From: Tilletia caries
Taxonomy: Eukaryota > Basidiomycota > Exobasidiomycetes > Tilletiales > Tilletiaceae
Length of the DNA stretch: 64,000 nucleotides
Direction of reading: 5' to 3'
Assembly: GCA_032718865.1 (NCBI GenBank)
Contig: JALUTQ010000038.1
Coordinates: 868,001 to 932,000 of the forward strand
Below, one piece after another: positions 1 through 10,900 of this stretch. How positions within the stretch are numbered: position 1 is the stretch's first letter; each line of letters begins with the position of its first letter. The position numbers and the translations under genes were made by a program. Under the pieces are notes generated by a model. The model had not been told where the DNA came from, searched no databases, and saw only the letters and a list, made by a program, of their open reading frames with translations.

Positions 1-456
1 ATTTACTTCATGCCCGCAGACTGAAGCAACACGCAGAGAAGCACAGCAAGGTGAGTTGCGCATGACTTGGAGGTCACCCTCGCTGCTGTTATGCTGCGAT
101 TAGAGCACATGTAGCTGACTTAGCTCGTCCATTTTTGTTCGCTTCACAACAGGAACTGCCCGCGTGCTTCCCCGGCTGGACGAGCAAGTGAGCTGATACG
201 CTCACAGTCCGGAAGAAGCAGCTCGACCTCGAGGCCCGCTCGCGATTCGTCTCCAGCTGCATCGCCCGGTCGCGCTCACCGTGACAAGGGTCGGATCGGA
301 TCGGATCTACTCCCCTAGCCCTTCCTTTGGGCGTGTTGACGTCTTTTCCCCATCATAGAGGCCCCTCATCCTTCTTTCCTGCCATTCACTTGTATTTGTT
401 GTCCAGCTGAGAGTGCGTCTCTTGCGTAAAGAAGCGCGAAGCGTGATATAGGAAGC
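1..456. other. Left-edge non-coding region upstream of COQ9
   Basis: No convincing coding exon is visible on either strand. The stretch probably holds the promoter and 5' leader of the COQ9-like gene that starts at 457. A short GGATC-type tandem repeat (about three copies) lies near 294-308. The end of a neighbouring gene could fall here, but nothing in the reading frames supports one. Confidence 0.4.
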
Positions 457-1682
457 ATGTCGCGAGTTGGAGAGAAGCTCGCGGCCGACTTGCTCCTTCC
501 CCATTATGTACCACCACCACTCGCCCGCGCGCAATCTTCTACATTCACATCGCCAAGGAATATGACAGCCTCACGCAGCGCAGCGCTCTTGCGCGCCGCA
601 TTGCCTCAAATCCCGTCGCACGGCTTCACCCTCGCTGCTGTCGTGGCCGGAGCACGACACCTTCCCAACGACTTCTACCGCGGTCGGCCGACACCCCAGA
701 GCGGCGGGGACGACACCGACCAGCTGAGGGGAACCATCGGGGCCCTCTTCCCCGGTCCGCCTACAGCGCGCACGTCGGTGGAACGCACATTGTTCAGCGC
801 ATGGGATCGGGACGCCTGCGCCCAAGCTTTCGAGGCGAAGGAGGTTGAGCTGCGCAACGGTTCCAGCGGCGGCGGCGGTGGCGGTGGCAGCCCGGAGGAC
901 GCGAGCAGTGCGGGTCTGCAGACTGTTACTGCTATGCTTCAGAGGAGGCTGGCCTCGAACGATCCGGTGCGAGATTACCTACTGAAGGTATGTATGTGCT
1001 GAATGAGGTGTTGAATGCGTGACTGCGAGCTCATACTGATGTATACCCTTCTACCTGCGCATCGAACGCAACAGGCCTTCGCCCTCGAAAGCGCACACCC
1101 ACTCCCGCTCCCCTCCCTCCCTTCAAGTGTCCAGACGGCCCTCCCCTTCCTCCGCCTCTTGCCCCAACACCCAGCCTTGCCAGATCCCCTTCCCCTCCTC
1201 AGCCGAGCGGGAAGAATAGCGGACGAGGCCTGCCGCTCACCACTCGTTTCCCAGGCATGGCGTCAGAGTCTCGACGGTCCTGAATGGTATGCGATCAGGG
1301 CAAGGCTGGCTTTTGCCTATCTGGCCGGAGGTGAGAGACCAAATACAATTCCTGGCCGGCTGTCGTCGACCTCGTTGCTGAGATCAGCTAACCTTTCTTT
1401 TGGCATGCCTTGCTACAAACTCCTCAGAGCTCCACCTGCTGTCGCCCTCTAGTACACTGGCTTCGTCCCAGGACCTGCTGCGCCGCCTGGCTCAGCGACC
1501 GGCCCTGCTCGATGCGCTATCCACAACGAGTGGCAACGTCCGATCGTTCCTCGAATGGGGCGGGCGGAGCTGGATAGGTACGTCCCAGCCACTGACTTCC
1601 GGGTGAACTTGAAAAAGTGATAGCGCTGACTGTCCCCGCGGCGTTCCCTCCTTCAGGTATCTTGAGAAGTCGCGGGTTATAG
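457..1682 (+). CDS. COQ9: COQ9-like ubiquinone biosynthesis protein (mitochondrial)
   Basis: Four exons (457-987, 1075-1330, 1428-1577, 1657-1682) join in frame to a protein of 320 aa. The first about 40 residues are Arg/Ser/Ala-rich with few acids and look like a mitochondrial presequence. The segment RAALPQIPSHGFTLAAVV matches the start of the COQ9 domain, and exons 2-4 carry its end: an alpha-helical stretch with WYAIRARLAFAYLAGG followed by ELHLL and the FLEWGG region. COQ9 is a lipid-binding partner of the hydroxylase COQ7 in coenzyme Q synthesis at the inner mitochondrial membrane. An alternative start is the Met at 562, but this would remove most of the presequence. A Gly-rich insert of about eight residues sits near residue 140. 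The family call rests on remembered domain features; overall similarity looks moderate. Confidence 0.75.
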
Positions 1683-1784
1683 ACATGCCATTGAAATGCT
1701 TGAAGGAAAGTACAGGTTGCAATTGGTGTGACACATAAATCGTGATTGAGCAAAGAGCAGCGAAGGTCCGCGACCCACAGTGGC

Positions 1785-4700
1785 TCAGGTATTTCGAGGT
1801 TTCTGAGAGAAGAAAGAAGCGATGTTGCCACTCGTACCACCACTCTTCTTCGCCTTGCCGCTCTTTCCTGACGAACCCGACCCGCTCTTTGCCGAATTCT
1901 TGCCAGTCGTCGGCCTTTGAGACGATGCTTGTGATGAGGACGAGGAAGAGGAGGAGGCCGCGGCCGCTCGAGCGGCAGCAAAAGCCTGGCTGCCCGCTAA
2001 CATCCTGTTTCGCTTATTCTCTTCCTCTTGCAGTTGACGCGCGAAATGCTCGTCCTCGTGTGCGACCCGGGCGGCCTGAAGCCATGCCTCTGCGTCGATA
2101 TCGTCGAAGGCTTCCAAAGCCTCGTCCGCGACGTGGGCCGGGTTCACCTTGGACGAGCTGCCTCTCCCTCCCTGTTGCAACGCTTCTCCGCCGTCGTCCT
2201 CGTCGAAGGGCCAGGGTGCCTTTCGTTTCAGATTGCGATCGTCGGGATCATCTCCAAATAAGTCCTGGCCAGCTTCGTTGTACCCCAAGACGGGCGAAGT
2301 ATGAATGATTGGCGTCGGCGGTCGAAGGACCTCGCCACACTGCGGACACTTCCAGGAGGAGGCACGTTTTCGAATAGGACGGGACTGCGGCGCCTTTGAG
2401 TTGGTCTCCCGAACTGACTTGCTCGACCCTTCGACAGCGCCATGCGACGACTGCGGATCTGTCTCGAACGGCGAGGATGAACCGAGGTCGGAGGTCCGCT
2501 TTTCCTTTTGGGTCTGGAACATCGTCTCCAAAGAGCTCGTCCGCTTCTGCTTCTTCCTTGGAGGACTGAGCAATCCATCGCCTGTCGTCACCGCCGATGA
2601 AGGGATCGCAGCCTCAGCGACTTGCTCCGCTGCAGACGAGGGAGAAGACCGTGACCCCGCGACCGCAGAGTCGCCAAAGTGTTCTGTATCTGACTGCCGC
2701 TGATTAGACGCAGCGGTAGTAGAAGTCGCCTGTGCACCTTTCGTAAAAAACGTCTGATCGATTCGCTGCTGCCCGTTCTCCGCCGTCTTCTCGAGTCCGC
2801 TGAAGCCAAGCGCGATCGTGACAATGCCAGGTCTGACCTCCTTCCCATCCATCCCCTCATTGGAGGCGCCCGCAGCATCGCGTCCTCCGCCACTCTTCGA
2901 AGGCGACGAGTTGCCGCCGCTGCCGCTGCCGCCACCGAGCTTGGTAGGCATCTCGCCAAAAGCGTCCGTCCAGAGCTTTTCGGCCGCCTTGCGCACCAGA
3001 TCGGCGCTTAGACGGGCGAGTGGGAAGGCAGCCTGTCGACTGCGGGCTGAATCGCCTATGCGCAAAAACCGGAGCACAATCGTCTTGGGCCAGAGGTTGG
3101 GTTCCGTTTCTCTTCCTTCGGCCAGACGAATCGAAAGCTCGGTCGCGAGGATCGACAGCCAGTGTTGACCTTGAGCCCATGTCGTGATAAAAGGCCGCAC
3201 GTTTTTCGACGCACTGCATGAACAAGAGTGGATCAGGAGTGGTGCGCAAGCGTATAGATTTGCAAGCATCTACAACTCACAGCATGGTCTTGTTCGCCAC
3301 GCGCTCCTTGACCTCCGAGTGATCAATGCCTCTCACCACATTGTAGACCCAACCACTCTCCTCGCCGAACCTGTGTGTCAAATATCGCGGTCAGTGTCTT
3401 CATTCAATCTGAAACTCCCGCAAGGGCTGCACTTACCTTGCCTGCATCTGCTCTAAGGTGACACTCCACAGGTCACCCACCGTCGCAGACTGCCATTCGT
3501 TCGCCATGGCATCGCCCAACTTTCCGCCCAAAAATCGGATTCTGCGCCCAGGGGAACACGAATAGATTTAGTCCAGTGTCGGATACAAGTTCCCAGGAAA
3601 ATATCACTCACTTCTGAAAGGGAAGGACCTCTGCGGATGTCGCAATGATTGTCAAAGCAGGCGAAGAGTCAGTCGTCTGCCCTGAAAGCTTTCAATTGGT
3701 GTCGCTGGCCTCGGAAGCTCACTGAGAAAGTTTTTGACAGCCGCAGGACGCATAATCGTCTGCGCATTCGGTTTCCTCCACCCAGAGCACAACTTTGCCA
3801 TCGTCTTGTTGCTCGCGATACCTGCCGATCTGTGAATGCAGGAAGTAGGACCGTTAATCATGGTTCCAGCTCTCAGTTCGATCACAGAGGATAATGCCCA
3901 TCATAGACCTCTGTTGATCTGGCCAGCTCAACAAAAGGAAACGCTGGCTCGGGACTGGGGAACTCACGTCGTGTATTCCAGCTCGTCTCGCACCGCCGCC
4001 CGCACCTTGTTCATCAGCTTAGCACCCATGGCGAGGGCGATATCTTGCCACGTAATTTCGACATCCTCGAGCTCGAGTAGCTCCGCTGTCTCGTCCCGGG
4101 CTGCTTGATCCCCCCCTTCTTCATCCTCGATAGGTGCATTTGGATCACGCTGTGCGCTCGGTGGTGGTCGTTCGTCCGCTGGAATAGAAGCAGCGGGCGC
4201 AGCTGAGTCGTCCACCATCATCTCCTCGGTCCCAGCATCGCGAGCTTCCGAATTGGCTGGTCCACCTGTTGACGCGTCCAAAGTTCTCTCATCCTGCGCT
4301 TTTTGGAGCGCCTTCAGTGAGGCAGACGTGTCCATACTTGGCGCCATCGATCTCGAGCCCTTGGCAAGCTTCTTCTGCCGTTTGAGCGCAATGGCCTTTC
4401 TCGTCTCGGAGTTGACGTCCTGACCTTCGCCGACGTCGCCCTCGATGGGAATGAGGTGGCCAAGACCGGCCCAGAGCCGTTGAGCATCCTGAGGCGGGTC
4501 GGGTAAAGGAGTATCCAGGCCTGCGGTAGAGTCCTCGGGAGGCCTTCGTAAGACTGGATACTCTTCGAGCAACGCTTTCCGCACTTCGATGGTAAGATCG
4601 AAGAAGCTCTCGTCAATGCTAGCCTTCTCTACCGCGCCCGCCGGACACGTCTTCTTGAATATGGCCAGGATCTTTTGGGATTCTCTTCGATACGGATCGA

Positions 4701-5189
4701 GAGAGACCTTGTGAGTCTGCGGACGTGGGTCTTCGTGGTACTCGGCATGGTCGGATCCCTGAGCGTAGGTAGCTACGTGCGCAAAGACGAGCTCGGGACA
4801 CTTCTTCGTCGCATCTTCAACGGTCTCGTGTCGCGTGATCCCGAACCTGAGAATGGAGGATCAAGCACTCGTCAATCTTGGAGCGCTGCGCGCAAGACTG
4901 TTGTACTGGCATGCGAGAAGAGAGGAACTCACTTGCGCGCAGCATACGAGATCGCGATGAGGCCGTTCCACTGCTGGACAGCGATCGGTATCTTGTGCGG
5001 GTCGATCCCCAACCGCTTCGCCTCAAACGCAGCATAGGCAGCATCGACGTCGCAGTGCGCAATCACACGCAGCGGGTTGCTTGGATTCAAGGTGCCTGCA
5101 GAGAGTAAGTGCCTGTAGGTGATGGGCCCAGCGAGGGAAGGAGGCCCAGCAGTATGAATGTGCGAGCTCGCGCCCAAACCGAGCTGCAT
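1785..5189 (-). CDS. RAD30: DNA polymerase eta (Y-family translesion polymerase)
   Basis: Seven exons on the minus strand (5189-4933, 4846-3968, 3829-3723, 3630-3612, 3541-3437, 3370-3281, 3213-1785) give 961 aa. The catalytic start HCDVDAAYAAFE (residues about 45-56) supplies the metal-binding aspartates, and SIDESFFDLT in exon 2 gives the second acidic pair. The thumb segment KIRFLGGKLGD is followed by little-finger sequence beginning ASKNVRPFITTW. The C-terminal third is Ser-rich and disordered. It keeps a CPQC motif that may be the remnant of the ubiquitin-binding zinc finger, and ends with IASFF, a PCNA-binding-like motif. Pol eta copies across UV dimers in the nucleus. Exon 4 is only 19 nt; skipping it would break the frame. 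A GTG lies upstream at 5207, but the first in-frame ATG is 5189. The domain before the little finger carries a long insert in exon 2. Confidence 0.92.
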
Positions 5190-5875
5190 CGCGCGTTCTT
5201 CCTTCACCGTGCGCCTGGCCGATCAGCAGCAGCACCAGAACGCAATGCGCGCAAGGTCGATGCTGGCGCCCTGACGATCCATGCCAGATCCGACAATGAA
5301 CCAAGGCAGACAGGGAGAGTACACCTTGCTTAGTCACGGCAAGGGGGAGCGCGTCTGCGCAAACGCGACGCGACGCGATTCACTTCGGATCAATGAATGC
5401 GACGGGACAATTACGATGCAGGGTCAATTCTAAGGGAAGGTAGGATAGGACAACCGACGTACGACGGGAGTGCGCAGAAAGGAAGGTGGGTGGCGATGAG
5501 CGAATCAAGACTCGATAGGTGACTTGAGCGCGGACGGAAGCTGAGAGAGAGAGGATGGGGCCGAAGGAAGGCGAGTAGAGCTTGGTTCGGAGAAAAGGGC
5601 AAAACGGGGTGCGATGCTTCCGAGTATGGGTTCGACCGAGGCTCCAAGAAGACACGAGGGCGAGCAAGGATGAGAAGTCCGACGAATAGTTATCGATGAC
5701 CGCTTGAGAGAAAGAGAGATGGAGAGAGAGGTGATTTTTCTGCACCGCTGCGAGAAAAGTAGAGGCTTTGGGTCTTTTCGAATGGAGACCATGGTGCTGA
5801 CGCTCCTTGTTGTCAACTTCGCAAGATGAGGACCAGTTGCCGATGCACGTCGCGTCGAAAAAAAGAATGCGCGCT
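5190..5875. other. Spacer between RAD30 start and transporter stop
   Basis: Contains the presumed RAD30 promoter and leader on the minus strand and the 3' end of the transporter transcript. No conserved coding exon is seen; the open frames here are Ser/Arg-rich and match nothing recognisable. The polypyrimidine character on the minus strand (5640-5760) fits a fungal core promoter. Confidence 0.4.
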
Positions 5876-7166
5876 CTAACCCTTGTGCAGCTTGAACGCC
5901 ATAAGGCCTGCCAACGCGATGCCGTAACCGAAGACCTGGATACCGGTCACCGTGCTGCCGAGCAGGAACATAGACCCAACTATGAGGAGGATATCCTTGA
6001 ACAGGCCCGCCAATGTCAATGTCAGACTGCTGGCGGCGCCGATGAGGAAGACCATGGCGATGTTGAGACCAAACGCGACGCCGGCGTTGGTGAAGAGCAC
6101 AAAGGCACCGAGTCGGTACAGGTTGTTGAAGGGCTCGGTACCTTCTCGGACGATGAGAAGGATCGTGTTGATCGCGGCACAGACGGGCGCGAAGAAGTAG
6201 AGAGAAACCAGGGGGTCCATCTTGAGGCCCTGCAGCAAGATCTGGATCATCACGAGCCGGCTCGACTCAAAGGCGATGGCGATGCACTGCTGAATGAAGC
6301 CGGAGTAGATGAACTCCGCCTCGCCGTACGATGCGATCGCGACACCGCACGATATGGCCAGCACAATGCCGAGCAGCGGTGCGCTGACTGCCTTGAGGCC
6401 GACTGCGAAGGAAAGCAGTAGTACGGCAACGGGCATGAAAGCCTGTGAGACGAGAAAACGCGACGCGGGGTCAGTTGCCAGAGCGGATAAAAAGGAGTCT
6501 CATAAGGAACGCTATCTTGAAAACTCACCTTGAGCATTTGAATGTAGCTGACACTGAGCGTGAGGTATGCCATGTTGCTGAACACCAGACTGCCAGAGAA
6601 GAGCGCACCGATCGGCAAGATGTTCTTCAACCACCGTTCCCGAGTCATCTCCACATCCCGAAGACCGTGGAGCAAGTTCGTATACCGAGCGAGCAATCGT
6701 GTTCCGGCCGTGGCAACAAACATGTGCCATGTCGTAAGGAAGATGGGGTATGGGAAGTTCAGTGCCTTCTTGTCGAGCACATATCTGCGACCGGAAGGAA
6801 ATGGAGAGGTTCGGTCGACAGAGATCAGCTTCGGCCAGATACGCGCAGCGGCAGAGCGAGAGAGAGCGTGCGCGGGCGCATATCGCTCTCGCAGCATGAA
6901 TGGAAACCAGCGGAAACGCACTTGTTGTACACGATGACACTACTGCTGAGTGAGATCCAGAGGGCGATGATGAATGCAGGGTGAAGCTTGGGCTTATTCG
7001 GTTTCGCTGACGACCCGCCACCCGGCAAGATGCTGGGTCCGCTGTGATGAGCGCCATGTGACGAGGGTGACGAGGGTCCACCAGCCCGCGAGTGGCCATT
7101 GATGGGGTCGTGCTTCTCCTCCACCTCGACGGCGACGTGTTGGGACGCAGGTTGGTATGCTGACAT
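5876..7166 (-). CDS. TPT/DMT-superfamily (SLC35-like) nucleotide-sugar or triose-phosphate-type transporter
   Basis: Three exons (7166-6922, 6784-6529, 6442-5876) give 355 aa. After a Ser/Gly/His-rich cytosolic N-terminus of about 60 residues come ten or so hydrophobic segments typical of the drug/metabolite transporter fold. Recognisable family stretches include YNKYVLDKKALNFPYPIFLT at the first helix pair, SVSYIQMLKAFMPV in the middle (the Lys-containing substrate-side motif of TPT proteins), and LTLTLAGLFKDILLIVGS near the end. Such proteins exchange phosphorylated sugars or nucleotide sugars across Golgi or ER membranes in fungi; the substrate cannot be read from the sequence. Both introns are short (137 and 86 nt). 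The start is the first ATG of the frame and lies next to a long promoter region shared with nothing else. Confidence 0.88.
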
Positions 7167-7928
7167 TTTGGCTGTTCAAGGCTTCGTATTCGCTGGAGTA
7201 GTCCGAGATGCGAGGCGGCTTCGTTGCGGGTGATCCTGCTCTTGCGTGGTTCCTACTGACTGGTGATGGACGTCGTGGTTCTGCTTCTGACGGTCGCAAG
7301 GGAGGCGGCGGACGCGCACGACCATTTTCGCCCGTAAATTCGTAAATTCCAGTCGGAGCTTCTCACAAGGTCCGCTGACACGTTCGTCCGACCGATGCGG
7401 ACTTGCCAGCAAGACAAGACAAGACAAATAACAGAAGGACCAAGCAGCGACGAAGGGGCAAGCAGACAAGGCAAAGAAAGGCAGGCACGGCAACCCTCGC
7501 GGGACGGGATGAAAGAAGAGGCAGCCCGCCGCTCGATGGGTCTGCCATACGAATTCTTGCTCTTTTTCTGCCACCACGCTTCTCCTCACCTGTCACCAAA
7601 ATGTGCAAGTGGGTTCGCACTCTGCACCCGGAGAGGTGACGATGACAGTCGAGCTGCTTCTGCTGCTGGGATCTTTGAGGGCACCTAGATTTACACATCA
7701 TGAGATCTAACGTACATGCGAGGAAAAGGTATCGTTCTCGACGGCTCGGTGCGATATCTCTTCAGAGGTGGCGAGTTGGCGTGGTGGCGTGCTTCCACGA
7801 AGTCGAGCATGGGTCGGAGACAGGCTAGCCGCGTCGCTCCCGAATAATGTCGAGGGGTCAGGGTGGATGGAAGGGATGCATGGCGCAGAAAGCATGCGGT
7901 GACGGAAGATACCTTGACGGGAGTCGAT
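7167..7928. other. Spacer between transporter promoter and TOR 3' end
   Basis: Both flanking genes run leftward, so this holds the transporter's promoter/leader and the TOR 3' untranslated region. Several frames are open by chance, but none shows conserved protein features. An A/G-rich stretch containing AAGACAAGACAAGACAAATA repeats lies near 7411-7430. Confidence 0.4.
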
Positions 7929-10900
7929 TTACCCTGAAAGAAGAACAGAAGTAAGGAAAGTCAGCAAAGCCCCCAAGATGAGCGATGAGCTCAGGAAACT
8001 GTGTGTGCTACGAAGGCTTTACTCACAGAAACTGCACCAACCCAAAAAAGCGGGTGCCAAATTGAACAACGACGTCGCCTCATGTACCAACTTCTCGACC
8101 TGCTTAGGTACCGGCAACGTTTCATCCTCGTCGAAATCCCGGCCCTTCAGCTTGTTCTCGATCCGCTCCATGATCTGACCCGCCCGATTCACATGGACCT
8201 CGTCGTTGTGCGCATGCCGCTCACCCGCAGCCGCATTGACGTACTTGCTCTTCTCCCCTCCGGCGCCGGGCTTGGTGTCGATTGTGGCCAGCTTCCACGT
8301 GATCAGTGGATCGTGCACAAAGGCCTCGAGCAGAGCCAGTACGCTCTCCTTGTTGTCCCGCAGCACGCGCATCACATGCTCGGATGTGATCCGGAAGGTG
8401 CCCTTCAAGCCGCCAATTTCCATCGCGTTGACCAACATCCGCGTCAACCGGAACGGTATCCGTTCGGGATACTTCACTCGCATGGCCGCAAATTCGAAAC
8501 AGTCACCAAAGTCGATGTTCACAATCTGGCCGGTGAGTCGGTGGAAGAGTAAGTTGCTCGGGTGGCGATCTCCGAGGCCAAGAATGTACCCAGTCATACT
8601 TGCTGTCCCGATCGACCGGGTGTAGGTCGTTCTTCGCTCCAGCCAGACTTCCGAGTTCCGAGATCGGAGCCACATCATCCTGTACAGATCTTGGCCGCCT
8701 GTGTTGTCGAGGGCGTACTGGAACACCTCAACCTTCTGTAACAGTGTCAAATGCTCGTAGTCGGGTGCCATCTGCAGCATCAGACGATGCTCGATGTTGA
8801 GCAAGATCTTCTCCTGCTCTCGGTACTCCTTGATCAAGACGTGCATCGTATCCGTGTCCTCGACCCAGTGGATCATACCGGCGTTCGGGGAGAGCGGAAT
8901 GATGGCGTACCGTCGGATGTCGAGTCGGCGCTTGTAGCATTCCGCATCGGTCGAAAGTAGCGTGTTGACCAGGCCGAACAGCTGCATCACGCGCTCGTCC
9001 TGTCGCGTGTCCTCGTGGCCCTTGAGCAGGTACTGATACGTTCGCCCATCGCTTCCACGCAGCTTGAGTCGGCGTGGCCGTTGCTTGGACGTCATCACAA
9101 TGACGTTCTGCTCGAATTGTCGAATCGTGACCAGAGGCCGGCCGACCTCGTACGTGCCTGGAACCGCGAGCTCCAGGTTGCGGACCTCTAGCAACCGCGG
9201 AGAGCAGTACTGAAGATCAAGTTGCGGCGTTGTGCTCACAGGCAATTGTTTTTGGATCCTCCGGAACGCATCGTAGTAGACATTCCACGCCTGATTCAGA
9301 TCCGCAATCTCGCCGTAGCGCTTGTACCGGTTCGCACAGGACCACGCATCCGACAATTCGCGCCCGTAGACCTGCAGGAATGACTGCTCTTTGAGCGTCT
9401 CCGGTGGCTTTTCGAGCAGGTCGTGCAGCGGCTGCAACGTCGCAAACATGGCGTCGATGTTGTGCTCGGTGAAGTACAGCCGCGAAGCTTCTTCAAGGGC
9501 TTCGTTCCACATCTCGTGCCAAAGAATGGCAACGCGGATAAGCTCCCGAGTTACGACTTCTGTTTGTTCGACGAGGTCAGGGAAGTGCTTGCGAATCTCT
9601 TGCATGATGTCGTCGGCAACCTTGGCCCGCAACGGCAACGGTGACTTGGAAGCCACACCCAGAGCATACACCAGCGCCTGCGGGTGGGCTTTGCCGAGCT
9701 CGCACATGAGCACGTGAATGAGACCCCGCACCCTCTCGCTCGGGTTTTCGAAGCGCGCGACGATCTGAGGAATTACCCCGAGCCAGGTGTCGATCGAGAC
9801 ATTTCGCAGTCCTTCCCGCACTGCTTCGTTGACATTGACCTGGTCACCGAAGTCGAACCAAAGTGTCAAGAGGCGAAGCGTGTCTTGGAGCGAACTGCCC
9901 TGGGCGAGAGCGATAGATCGGAAGAAGCCCTCGATGGCTGGCACGATGCTGTTCTCCATGAGCTCCTTCGCTCCGCCGTGTCGGCCCTGGTAGGTGATCA
10001 CATCGAAGTTTGCGAGGGCCCAAGCGTGCCAGGCTTTGTACCAATTCCGATCCAGTTGAGTGGCTCGCCAGTACGACCAGATGACGTCGCAATCGTTGTC
10101 TGTGACCCATTTCTCGTTCATGTCTACCTGCCACTGTGCCTGCTTGAAGTAGCAGCGTGCGAGGAGGCGAGCGTCCTTCTGCTGCACGGTCGGTGGGTTC
10201 CAGTCGTCCGTTGGCATGCCATCATCACGCGGACCGAGACCAAGATCGTTTGCCAGATTTTTGGTAAATTCGCGGAGAAAGCCCAAGCTGACCGCCTTCA
10301 TTCCTTGTGCCCAGCTGAACTTGAGATGGGCATAGATCACCGGCGGCGGGGCTTGATCGCCCTGAGATTCCCACTGTCTTGGATCCGCACCAAGGAGGGA
10401 ATTGATCGTCTTCTGAGCTAAGACCATACGTCCTGACTTGCGACAGAGATTGGCAAACTTGATCCACGAATCGATGTCCTCTTCTGGGGTGAGCACGATG
10501 CTCCGGACCGACAAGATGCGCTGCCAGACATCTACCTCGGGCTGGCACATCTCCAGACGCTTCATCCACATCGATCGGATGCTCGCCTGTCGGTCCCGTT
10601 GATCCCTGAATGTGGTCTTGTACGCAAGCGCCTCCTCCAGCTCGGACAACATCTGGGTCCGCACAATGAGGCTGTACGCTCGCCCATAGCTCTCGTTGAA
10701 AGCACTGCTGAGCTCCATATCGAGGTGGTCACGGGCGCGATCGATCTGCTTCTGTGCCTGGTCCGCCTGGGCGCGATGCACATATCCGAGAGCACGGTAG
10801 AATGACCGCTCCGACGAGTCGCTCCGCATCGCGCCGATGTAATCGTCCATCCTGTCCCAGTGACCGAGTGACCAAGCTGCCGCAGCGGCCAACGGAGCCA

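Noticed and set aside
8019..8030. Stop codon after GWCSFCE as the end of TOR
   Set aside because: All TOR FATC domains end in Trp; a donor GTGAGT overlaps this stop and splices to a 5-nt exon that supplies it.
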